The position numbers and the translations under genes are program-made. From positions 106,082,410-106,146,409 of the forward strand of contig CM063284.1 of NCBI GenBank assembly GCA_032173965.1: a stretch of 64,000 nt of DNA. The letters are read 5' to 3'. This DNA comes from Sitta carolinensis. Taxonomy: Eukaryota > Chordata > Aves > Passeriformes > Sittidae. Below the pieces are notes generated by a model. That model was given only the letters and a program-made list of their open reading frames with translations. It searched no databases and was not told the origin of the DNA. This document shows, one piece after another, positions 13,620 through 25,328 of this stretch; within the stretch, counting starts at the first letter, position 1; each line of letters begins with the position of its first letter.

Positions 13620-16600
13620 CAGCCTTCTCATGCTGGAGGCAGATACTTCCCACTGGGCTGCAAATTGTGGTGGCCTGGCTGGGGTGACTGTATCCTTATA
13701 CTTTGTCTGGGAGGGATGTTAGCACACAGGTATGCTGCTAGCAGCAGCAAGATCACTCTGCCTGAGGGCATGAGTGTCAGTCATGAAGGCACCATCTCAG
13801 TTTTCCTCTGGGTGTTGCTTTTTCCCCATACAGCAGGGCATTCCATCACATCCATGTATTTCGTTTCTCTGCCATCCCAGTGTGCACAACTGAACACATT
13901 TAATCATCCAACATCTTCAAGGAGGTCTCCCTGATTTGGAAGTTTTGGGGGCCATTGCATTCAGACTGACTTTTTGTGTGACTATTCCCTTGTGGATCAC
14001 TATTGAAAACCAGAAAGGATGAAGCAAACTCTGCCTGTCTTTGACTAGGTTAGGCAAGAGAGTCCATTATCATTATGGAACTCACAAAAGTATTGAGAGC
14101 AGAAATCAGCAGTGGCAATGACCATATTGTCCAGCAGCCTGAACCCACACCAGTTCACCCAGAAAGAGTTGATCTGCCAACCTAATTGCTAGTAGGAAAG
14201 AGGGGAAAAAAGAGTTGGCATTTTGAACAGTATCAGAAAATGTGTCCCTTGCACAGTCTTTCAAGGTCTCCCGAATGAGCCCCATCAGATGGCTTGCTTT
14301 ACTAGATGAAAAGGGCCACTGTTGTATCAGGTTTTATCAGAAAGCCACCTATACACTTTCAAAGTGCTACAATAATGTAAATAACCAAAAATTACCTTTC
14401 TTCTTCACAAGGACTGAAAATTGTGTCTAATTAGGAGCTATTGGCTTGATTCTCCCACCATGTGCTTTGCATGTACATCTCAGCCTAGTGATGCCTGGGC
14501 GTAGCTGGTAGGTACAATAGTGAGTGTGAGGAAGATGATGGGTAATAATGTTGCAATCCCGAAGCTCTTGGTGAAGATTAAGCACTCAAAATAATAGAAT
14601 AACTAAAAAAATCCAATTTATCAGGATTATGGCTACAAGCCCTATATCACTTTTCTAGTTCTCCTCAGAAGCTGTGACAAGATGAGCAACCTCAAATCAA
14701 GGGACAGGACCCACAACAGTAACTGTGAAGTACAAGACATGTTTACTGTTAAATAGTCAAATGCCATGATTATAAGACCCTTGTTGGGAGACATGGGAAA
14801 GGTGGCTTGTGGCTTAGCTGGTGGCTAAGAATCCAGTGAGTTTTTAGGCATTACTATAGCCCAAAGTTAGGCACCTACAGCATCTGTATGAGGCATGTAG
14901 ACTGTTAAGCATCTCAGTTCTGGCAACCTCCCCTAGTTGAGAAAAATACCCAGGAGAGGACTTTGATTTAAGCTTTGTACATTTAGAGCTTAAGGCATGG
15001 TTTAAAAGGGAAGACCCTAAGTTCTTCTAAAAGAAGAGGGCCATTTTCTAGACAGACCTTTTTTAGATAGCTTTAGGGCAGTGTCAACAGCAGTAGAATT
15101 GTGTTTGGAGATACCACTCTGGATATTTAGGCATTTTTTTGTTGAGGATTTCTTGTATCAAGCACTAGACCTTGGGTCTGCTTCCTTAGACCAGTTCCAT
15201 AACTACTGGGTAGGTACCCTTTTTTTCTCCTCACCTCTATACTGTGAAAGCAGATAAATTTTCCACCTAGTTTAGGTCCATCACTGGTTAATTAAAATTA
15301 TCAAAATATTCCTAAGGCTTTATGTGATATTCGTGAAGTTTACTGTGATGAAGACTGTACTGTTTGCCCCATTTTGACTGAAATATTATTTATCTTATAA
15401 AAATTCAGTCTTCCCTTATAGACTTTTTAAATATATGGCTCAGTCAACACACTGAGGCAAAGCCTCCGCAGGATTTTCTACATTTTTTTCTAAAGGTGGT
15501 AACACACGAGATTAGGTTTTTCTGTGGAAAAGCTGACAGCTTTTTTCCATGTGTAAGACTCTCATTGTCACTTTTCTGCTGAGACAACACAAACACTTGA
15601 ATCATGAAGCACATCCCTTCATTCAATCACTTCCAAGTCATCGTTTGCCTGTGTACTACTGTATTTAAATCTGGTCTTATGAGTTTTACAGATGGACAGG
15701 AACAAGGGGTGGAGGATGATGGAGACGCAGAGCCAGAACAGAAATAGAAGGAAATTACCAACTTGGAGTCCAAGCAGACATGGATACGTGTTTCTCTCTG
15801 GAAACTGCTAGAACACATCAAAGAACAGATTTAATCACATACAAGTGAGTGTAAGCAAGTGTCTTTTGACTGCTCCTCTTCTGAAACTCCAGAAGAGCTT
15901 TCAAAATAGTCTCTTTTTTTTCCCAGTGAGCATCACACAATCCTTCTGCCAGTCTTTCTTAGGACAAAAATCACTGCCAAGCCATAGGTACAACATTATG
16001 CATAGGACATAACTTTTCAGCTGCTTAATGCAAATGACTTTCTGTTAAGGAAGAGGAACAGAAAAGAGCTAACAATTTTGGCTGTTTGACATAGATGTTT
16101 CCATGTACTTAAGTTTTACAATGAGCCTTAGAAGAAGAGCAATTAGGGTAAGTTAGAAAGTTACAGAAATGTATAGTTCTAGATATCTCTCTGTTCAAGA
16201 TAAAGTATAAATGTTACTGCAAGTATGCAATGCCAACACTGTCCATTCTTCCAGTTAAATCAAACCTCCTGTTAGATTCTGGTTTTAGTTCTTACAGCTG
16301 TGCTTCCCAGAATCATGTGATTTTATCACAATCTCAGCTTTTCCATCTTCATGTTTGCAATGGAAATTTTGAATATATGTTCCTGTGGGCTGCTGCATGA
16401 GGATGCAGGGGAACAGGCCCATGCTAACAATACTTAAAAATATCTTGATGCTTAAGAGACTGTCACAATTTGAGGTTAGAAATATCACGATGCTTAGCAC
16501 TGTTTTCTGTTAAATCATGAGCGTCCATTAAAGTTCATCTCCTGCCTACAGGCAGCAGCAAGGGAATAAACTGAGCATCCTACACTTTCTCTTCTCATCC

Positions 16601-19270
16601 TGTCTATGATGCTGGGAGTCACGAATATCCCTTGATCAGGTCACACACAGGATGAGATACTAGAGGACTGATTCTTACCCTTTGATTCCTTGTTTTTATT
16701 TTACTATAAGAGACCCTTATCTTCTTGAGGCAAGAGTGGGAGTTCTTCCATAGGCACACACACAGCAGAGATCTCTGGCTCTGACAGGGTCTTGCAAGCT
16801 TTTCCCACTTGTCAATCTTGACCCAGATGTATTTACACAGACCTGTTGATTTTGCACACAGTACTAGTTGAAATTTGAAACTTTCCAAAAATCATACAAA
16901 GAAAAGAACATTTCTGTCTGTAGTACTTTTATGGCAAGTTTCACAAACCTTTCCAACTGTGTTTGTAGTTGAAACACTGGCAGCTGTTTTTTTGTTGTTT
17001 TCTTTTCTCTCTCTCTTTCTTCTAGTGACATTGCCAAGCTGTGTTCTAATCTGGTGGGCACTGGGAAAATGAAACACTAAATAGTTGAAGGACTTCTGGT
17101 AAGCTTGAATCTTTCTGAGTCAAGGACGTGCGCTGTGAAGCAGTCAGAAATCCAAGAGCTCTCTCCCAGTGCATGCACTTTGCCATCGAGGGGGCTATGT
17201 AATTTCTTTGAAGCAGGCTCTATTTTGATGGGCAAGACACCAGAGGATGACGTAAACCTCTAAGGATGATTACTTGGGTCCTGTGTCCGGCTTAGTCTGA
17301 AAAAAAAGTGCCTTGAGAAATCTTTGGAGCTGCTGCTCTTTTGTCTGTCAGCAGTGAAAACAAGGGAGATGTTACTGGTCACAGAGCAACTGGGTCAAAT
17401 GACAGGCATTGTGCTAGGAAAAAGTTCCCTATGATGTTTGCTTGTCCTCAGTACCGTTAGTCCTCCACTTTTGCAGTGGAGGTCCTCAGATAGAAGTGCC
17501 AGCTTGGGGGATGCTACGCCAGACCTCGACCACACCATGTACAGTTTGTCTCCATCTGACACTGTGAGTTCAGGGCTCTCCCTAGGGTGCTGGTGGTCCT
17601 CAGGGCTGCCACCACATGGGGCTGGCTGGCCAGGTCTCTGGGTGGCTATATAGCTGCAAACGCACATTTGGGAATGACAGTGATGCTACGTGCTTTCCCT
17701 CAGCATCTCAGGCAGCTGGGTCCATGTGGGCACAGAAGCCAGGGGAGGGTCTGCAGTAACCCTCTGCACAAACACTGTTGCATTGGTCTGAAGATTTTGA
17801 CAGTCACTTAGTGAGCCTCTTGGTGCTCTTGACCTTTTGATAGTGACAAAAAGAAAAATAGAGAAATGGAAACATTGCTGAGATCCTTCATGTGTCATAA
17901 ACCTCTAATCTTAATCTCTGTCTTTTCAACCAATAAGCCTTGATTCCTTGTATTATCCTCCTACGCCTGCCCACCATTCCTGTTCCCGAAACAAAGCCCC
18001 CAAATTCCCATCAGTTTTGTGGCAGAGTACCAAGATCAAACTAATAATCTGAGAATTTTTCAATTTTCCCAAATTTGTTCACAATATGACAACAGCTGTT
18101 CATAACAAAACAGTCATACTCATGCTAAAATGCTGTTGCTAAAGTTTATTTATCCTATTTAATTCTGTGCACACTCCAATATTACATTTGCCATGGGAGT
18201 ATCTGAGCGTCTTACAGTGATGAATTTAGAAATGTCTCCCTCTTCTAGCAGAAAATGTTCAGGGAAAGGTAATATCGAAATAGACACGAAGACAGATGCA
18301 ATACAGAAAGTGTCGCTGATACCAACAGTGTAGAGCTGTAAGATCACCTTTTGGAGAGGTCATTTAATTCCCTGCCACTTTCAAGACCTGAAAAATCCTT
18401 GCTTTCTGAACAGTTTTCCCTTTCTTATCAAGCGTCCTGTTAAAGGATCTTTGACCACAACTTTTGTCCCAGAGCTTAACTGCAAGCCTTTTTAGGTTCC
18501 CCACTCAGGCCAAGAGAACATAGAGATAGTTAATAAAACCATATACTTGATTCAAATCCTGATTGGTCACCATTCAAAGGAGTAGAGGACAAATATGACA
18601 AATCTGGAATAGCCTCAGCTGTTGAGAAACTGCAGGACCAGTTTCTGCACACGTTGATTCACTGAAGGCTTTGTGCATTGCTGTAGCCGGGCCAGGAAGT
18701 GGCACAGGCATGAATAACTGGAGCCAGACCGATGACTGTCAGAGTGGGAGAAAATATCTTGAACAGCTCCAGATAGAACTGATCATTGCTGTTGCTGAAC
18801 CTCTTCAATAGCCCTCTCTGTAAGAATAAAAAAGAAAGTAAAACATATGGGACAGTTATGAAGATAGTTGTAAGGAGCATCACTTGACATAGAGAGAAAA
18901 GTCAGAAATGTTAAGACAAGGCACAACTCCCAAGGGATGCAAAGTAAAAATGAAGCATTATTCTCCAAGTATAGTGATCCAAGTTGGTTCTTTTTATTTT
19001 GGTCTTTACTTAATAGAATCAACTGTGAACAAATGCTGACTGCAGTTAGCTCCACTGGCATAAAAGCCATTTGTCAAGTTTTTAGTACACAATTAGTCAG
19101 GGGTAAAGTAGAAAATGCCAGATTGTCACCTCTTATAGAGTCAGATATTTTCAAATGGGTTTCACTTGATTAAATTCACTGCAACAAATTTGGACTCAAT
19201 ATCAGTGATCCAAAACCTCCAGATATATGGAAGAAGTCGTAGAGTACCAGAAAAGAGCAAATATAGTGGG
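13620..19270. other. No gene recognised downstream of the CpG island
   Basis: About 5.6 kb of anonymous sequence with short open frames only, and a pyrimidine-rich tract near 16988-17024. If the CpG island is a plus-strand promoter this could be its first intron, but no exon is recognisable. Confidence 0.4.
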
Positions 19271-19273
19271 TTG

Positions 19274-19300
<27 letters not shown>
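19274..19300. repeat. T27 homopolymer
   Basis: An uninterrupted run of 27 T, about 135 bp before the CR1 reverse-transcriptase relic. It may be a retroposon A-tail on the other strand, but no matching body was identified. Confidence 0.9.
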
Positions 19301-19304
<4 letters not shown>

Positions 19305-19434
19305 AGGAGAAGTCCACAAATCATGTCCTGTCTTCTTTATTTTAATTTAAAAAACATAATAGAGCATAATGCTCTACATGTATAGTATAGTATAGCCATA
19401 TATATAGCCAGAAGCTCAGTTACAATCAAACTAC

Positions 19435-20400
19435 TTGGGAGATAATAGCTGCACAGGAGCATGGTTTTGTCAAACAAACACCAGCTCTCTTAAGTTTATT
19501 CAGTTTTCCTCTAGCAGGATATGGGTCTTTGTGAGCTGATGTCACATATCTGGATGCTAGCAAGGCTTTTGACACTGTGTCATGTGACAGTTTCCTGAAG
19601 AAACTATAAGAAAACATGAGCTCTAAACTAGTGTAAAGCAGGTGCTTGGCCACTTGGAAAACTTTACTTAGCAAATAGCTGGGAACAGGTCACTGCCAGA
19701 CTGCAAAGTTTCTGTGTAGTTCCACAGGGGTTCCATCTTGGATCAACATTTTTATTAACAACTTGGAAAGTATCAGAAAGGACTTCTCATTTCTTGGAGG
19801 ACACTGGAAACTTTTGGGAGGTTAGATGAGAATTCAAAAGATCTTTACACATTGAAAAAATAGTGTTTAAAATAACATTATCAGTAAGGACTAGAGTAAA
19901 GTACTACAGCTAGAAGGACATTTTCAGCCAAATGCAAGTGCAGGGAAGAAGTGAATAGGCAACAGTTCTTCCAAAACTGAACTAGAGGATGTGGGGGACC
20001 ACACATTAAGGGTGAGTCAATTTTATGGCATTAATGTAAAAAACTCATCTAAGTTACGGGGATTTTTAGAAGGGAATGTTTTATTTAAGACTAGAAGAAA
20101 TCCCTCCACTCTGCTCAGCGTCTAAAGGCATCTGTAAAGAACTGTGCCCATATTGAACAGACATTTCATAAAAGACTTGGACAAACTGGGAAAAGTCATG
20201 AATAATCAGAGGCTTAGACAACATGACTTACAGAGAAAGAATGACAAAAATATGGGCTTGTTTAGTCCAGAGGGAAGATGTGATAATACATTTGAAATAC
20301 ATAAAATGCAGCTGCAAAGAAAGAGTAAAAATGGAAGTTTTTTCTGTCCATTAGATAAATAAAATGAGGAAATGTTAGCTGAAATTGCAGTGTGGGATGT
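19435..20400 (+). mobile_element. CR1 LINE ORF2 (reverse transcriptase) relic
   Basis: Translating the plus strand with frame changes gives successive CR1 reverse-transcriptase landmarks. EHGFVK near 19455 corresponds to the 'QHGFTKG' block. YLDASKAFDTVS near 19545-19580 corresponds to 'YLDFSKAFDTVS'. VPQGFHLGS near 19717-19745 corresponds to 'GVPQGSVLGP'. Further on, 20215-20275 resembles the CR1 block around 'GLFSLEKRR', at the ORF2/3' transition. The frame is broken by several stops and shifts and the element lacks both ends, so it is a dead insertion. LINE reverse transcriptases copy their own RNA at the target site; this one cannot. Confidence 0.88.
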
Positions 20401-20404
20401 TTTT

Positions 20405-20775
20405 CAATGATAAAATGAAAATTTTCAAACACTGGCACAGAAAGTTAAAACTACTGTGTGATGATCTAGTGATGGGCTCACGATGATCAATAATATTGTG
20501 TGTTCCTCTCTTGTAGTCCAATCACAGGGCTTCTTTCAGTTCAGTGGTGCCTAAGGTTTTGAGAACAATGAGGAACACAAGAGCACCCTTATTGCATGGG
20601 AGTGACTGACCAACTCTAGTTCATGCCTCCCACCAAGAGGAGCACATCTCATACCAACTCTTCAGCAAAACTTTCTTCTGTCAGTATTTTCTGGATCATG
20701 ACAGGCTTTAACTTTCAGCCAATAGTTCTAATCTATGTATTGCTGTCATCCAGATAAAGTCACCTTGGTCACATT
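20405..20775. other. Unassigned spacer between two LINE relics
   Basis: No landmark motif was found. It may hold the decayed 3' continuation of either neighbouring element: the CR1 copy on the plus strand or the L2-like copy on the minus strand. Confidence 0.35.
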
Positions 20776-20779
20776 AGCC

Positions 20780-21190
20780 AAACAGCAGGACTGTACAACA
20801 AGAAGGTGGATCAGAACTATCTGGGTGTTCCAAGAGTTGGCATATCACCCAACTGGCAGGAAGATACTGAATAGCAGAAGAGAGATAATTGATCCTTGGG
20901 GGACTTGAAAAGTGCTGCTGTCTTCCAACAGCAGAAACATAGCTTTCTACATCTAGCAGTCACTGGCATCCCTTCAAGAGCGACCTGGCCATTTATTTCA
21001 TTACCCTGTCCCCCTGTTAACAATCTGAAGTGAAACAGGAGTACCTTCAGGTCAAGAGTGTAAAATGTTGAAGAAAGATCCAGGAGGATGAAAGTGGATG
21101 GCTGTTTTCTATCTATTGACAAGGAGAGATCATCTGTCAATGCCACTACAGTGGCTTCACTTCAGTGTCCTGGCCTCAATCCAAATTGAG
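20780..21190 (-). mobile_element. L2-like LINE reverse transcriptase relic
   Basis: Reading the minus strand downward from about 21190 gives QFGLRPGH, one stop, then SEATVVALTDDLSLSIDR and FILLDLSSTF. This follows the order of L2-clade reverse transcriptase: 'QSGFRPGHSTETAL', 'VTDDLL..D.G' and 'LVLLDLSAAFDTVDH'. The catalytic-palm motif that normally reads AFDTVDH is degraded (TFYTLDL), and the later YADD box was not found. The 110-codon open frame at 20817-21146 keeps the middle part. The clade assignment comes from motif order and wording and could be a related CR1/Rex1 lineage. Confidence 0.75.
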
Positions 21191-21194
21191 CCAC

Positions 21195-24100
21195 CTCTCA
21201 CACTTATTCATATCCTTACTAGATATAAACGTACAGGCCATATTTCATTTTCCCATCAGATACCATCCTGTGCAAAAGGACATCTATTCTGATATACAGT
21301 GTGCCTATAGTCAATACATGCTCTGTACTTCTTTCTCCCACTGGATGGTTAGTTTGTTGTAGAGAGTAGATGTTCTAACTCAGCTTATTTCAGAAGCAAC
21401 ACATCTCACAATTCTACAGGAAAATCGAATTATCCTGTTGGAAATAAAGATGAACTAAATTATCCAATAAGTGAATGACAACACTGGAATCTTTCTAAGC
21501 ACTCCTAGGTAATTTCTTAAAAAAAGAGAGATCCATTATGCCCTAACCTGCACTTTGTCACCAGTGTTGTTCCACTGTCAAGGTAAAGATCTGAGGAATG
21601 TCCACAGACTTGTTATGACATTAATCATATTAAGCAAGTTATGTGAACAACAACTGCAATTAAACTGTAGCAATCAAAGTCTTAGGAAGCATTTACATTT
21701 TGGAAGACCATAAAGTGGTATGTTTTGCTTAGAAATAACAAAGGTTGTGTCAATCTGTGAGACAGGAGCTATATACACACCCTTCCTGAAAACTATCCCT
21801 ATGTCAGGCAGAATTTGTCTGCACCTCCAGTGAAGAGTCAGAGAGTTCAACAAGGAACTAAAACTTGACCCTGGTACATAGTGGTATAACCTCTTCAGAC
21901 TCTAATGAAGTATAAACAATCCAAACTTTTCTCCTAGCATCCACTTCTCATATGGCTACCAGAAAAATGCTGAGCAAATAGTCAAAGTAAATAAATTTTA
22001 GGTTCCTTGTACAGAATTATAATGCCTCCCAAACTGCTATTTCACCGCTGGGAATACTGATGGGCTGACACCAATCACTGATTGCAGACACATCTGCACT
22101 GAGGAAACAAGATTTTTTTTCCCCCACAGGGTTTCACATTTCTTGTGAGAGGTCTGAATGGTGAAGTCAAGATTCCTGTTCTAATCTGGGGTTGTTTAGC
22201 TGCTCCAGAGAGCTCAGGTTTGTACTTAGGGCAAATGAGAAATTGATCCTATGCCACCCCACCCAGACCCTGGTGACAACCAAATCCTCCCAGACTTTTA
22301 AATCATTCAGGCCTTGGGCATAACATAAGAATATTTTGAATATAAACCTTCCATGACTATACACAGCAAAATCAAAGTCAGAATACTAGACCTCCAGCTT
22401 CCAGTCATAAAGGTGATCACGAAGCATGACTGAAAAGTGCTTCACATATTCTACTTTGCAACAAGCTTTTCAGGGATAACATTATGAAAATCAACTTATT
22501 CATGTATTGCTTTGCAGCACCAGATGAGATCCTTACAAACAGGAATGAATAATGTGCATATGGCTACACTTAGGCATGCATCTGTCCAAAGCATCTGTAC
22601 AAGGAAAGAAACTTTTGAAACAGGAAGATTCATTAACTTCACTACTGGCATTTGATCTAGGAAGATGCTTCCTATTACTCCAGGATTTGGCAAATTCAGG
22701 ATTAGAGTGTGCTAGAATTTCATCTGCTGTGGCCTCCTGTCACCAAAGCTTAGTTCTTTTCTTTACTATACTAAATAATTTTGAAAGCACAGAGCAGCAA
22801 TATTCGAAAGACGATAATAACTTCCTTGGCTCTGCTTTGCTCAGTAAGCACACAGTGCTGTAGGTACTGATGTGGTGATTACAGCTGCCTTTCAGCTGCA
22901 GGTCAGCCAGACCTGCTCAGTGGAGTCACTGCTCTCTGGCTCCCCAGCTTCGAGGACACTACTAACAATCTTTTTCTCTGAGGCTGAGCTGGCCTACTGC
23001 CATTGTAAACACAAAATCTCACTTACATGGTTGAAAGATTAAATATCTGATTAAAATTTCTGGCTGCTAATTTGTTGAACTTGGCCATAGGAGTATATTC
23101 AATGCTACATGCTCAGGAGTAGGGGGAGATGAGAAAGGGGGATGTTGGATTCCACAAAACTGCAAGCAAGTCACTTCTCAGCTGAAAATCAAGATGTAGG
23201 ATATGATTTGGCCATGTCCAAAGCAAGAGGAACTGTGTTTGGGCAGGTTGTCCTCCTTGGAGCAGCCTTTGCAGGATCATGGCTCCAAGTAACCAAACCA
23301 TGGTGTGAATTCACAACAGCCACTTTGGAGATGCAGTGCCTGATTCCATGATTTACATGGCTGTAAAACCTCACTAGAAGCAGAATGTAGGAATAGTCTG
23401 TAGTTGAGGCTGAATTCAGCACAGGATGTCAATGGGTTAGACCAAGAACTTCTCAGTCTCTATGAAAAACTCAAGGTGCCACCTGAGCCCTGGTTCATGA
23501 CACTTAGGAATCACACAGAGGTATCTGGGGGTAGGCATATCAGCCTCCCTTCCCAGTTTCTTCAGGGTTTGTCTGTAGTAAAAAGACCTGGACAGCCCAC
23601 TCCCTTGGTCAGAATCCTTGAAGGGGCTGAGGTGTGCTCAGAAACATGCTCAGAAACATCAGACAAGTTCTTCAGGTCATAATAAAATAAAAGGAATGGG
23701 TTTGGGGTTTTTCCCTACAGGGTCCAGGCGACTCTGAACAAATTTATTGTTTTTTTCAGAGACATCAAGTAGCTCCATCCTAATCAAGTCTTACCCTTTC
23801 CAAATATCTGGAAAAAAAATGGAATCTTTTATAATGGGAAAAGTAAGGCAACATTAATATAGGAACTTTTGGTGCTCCTGTACTAAGTCTTTATTGTTGT
23901 GGCTTAATTTGGCATGATGGTCTCAGCCTCGAGCCTCATATTATTTCCTTGGAGCTGTTCTAACAGGACAGGAGCCTCAATCAAGTGTGTTTCCCCACAG
24001 ATGTTATAATTCACATAGTAAGTATCAGGAAAAACCCACAGTCTACTTATAGCAAGGACTGCAAATCCCCCATCAGTTCTGCAGCCAAAACTCACTGATG

Positions 24101-24640
24101 TGGATATGTTTAGACAACTACAGATTATACAAAAGCCATGGGTTTGTCCTGACAGTTCTGGTCTGTTTTGACCATACACCTGTGGAGACCCAGTATGGTA
24201 TATGACTCCCCAAGTGAGACTTTCCAGCATTATTTTTAGCATATTCTTAGCAGTCATGTTCCTTTTGGACTCTGTTTTCAGTGCAGCCTTTGTAGAGACT
24301 TAACACTACAACGATTACTCATACCAACCACATTGCCTCTTACTCTGTGCAGGCATGATTGGGCTATGTTTTTCCAAATGTGTGCAATTCCCTGGCATGT
24401 GTTTTATCTCTTCAGATTCAGTACAGTGAAGATAGATGCTGAACAATCTTAGCTCAGGCTGGGCAACGACCAATTTGCTTTAATTGGTGAGTGAAAGCTC
24501 ATGGCATTGCTTCTGTTCCCAGCATCGGGTTTCATTCAACAAAGTCAATGAGACACATCCATGTACTTAGAGTGAGTAAGTGTGTTTTTGAACTGGGGTC
24601 TGGTTGTTCTTCAGAGCAAATATTGACATTTCTCCCCAAC
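21195..24640. other. No gene recognised
   Basis: Anonymous AT-rich DNA. The open frame at 23404-23682 (plus, 92 codons) has no family resemblance. No RNA gene or transposon was recognised. Confidence 0.4.
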
Positions 24641-24642
24641 TG

Positions 24643-24696
24643 GTTTACCATTTGAACACATTCATGCCAATAAATGTCACTGCTCAAATGGTAAAC
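24643..24696. other. Imperfect hairpin, 54 nt
   Basis: The arm GTTTACCATTTGAAC (24643-24657) pairs with GCTCAAATGGTAAAC (24682-24696), 14 of 15 bases. An inner ACATT/AATGT pairing (24658-24662 with 24672-24676) leaves a loop of about nine bases and a five-base bulge. It is shorter than a typical pre-miRNA, and base pairing is the only evidence for a function. Confidence 0.5.
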
Positions 24697-24699
24697 AAA

Positions 24700-25293
24700 T
24701 ATACAAAGGTGCAAATACAGCCAAAGCAAATTAATTCAAGGAGATAGCCCCAGGAAACGTTTTGCTCTGCCACCAGATGGCTGCAGGCAGTGACTGGGAG
24801 GGAACACTCTTTGCATATTAATGGCGAGAAAATTCTAAATGCTGAGGAGCTGGGAGCACTGGGGAGCTCTTCACAGCCACTCCACCACTGGCAAGACATG
24901 AAACTTGACGTTTCCAGGGTTCAAGCACACAGAAAAGCTCAAGTAAAATGAAGAATACAGGGGACAGTTGTGGAGGCAACCAGCAAACCCTTTAGGTTTA
25001 CCACCCATGATTAAATCTCTCCTGCAAACAGGAGAAAACGAGGGAAAATCCCAACAGGCAAGTTAGGGGGCTGAGCTTCTATTGCTGCTGCTGTATAAAA
25101 TTAATTATCAAGGTATGGGCCATGAAATCCTTGTAGCCTCTATAGGCATTTGCAGTGGTAACCCCACAGGTAGTTTCCATTGTGGTCATCTTACAAAACT
25201 AAAAGCTACAGTTCTTCTATGAAGGCCTCAGCAAAGCATCCTGCTGCTCAGGTGGATATTAATCAGAAAATCTTGAAGGTTCCCATTCAGAAA

Positions 25294-25328
<35 letters not shown>

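Noticed and set aside
13197..13631. 144-codon minus-strand ORF and several plus-strand ORFs in the CpG island.
   Set aside because: GC-rich DNA lacks stop codons; the peptides are Arg/Pro/Gly-rich in all frames and show no domain.
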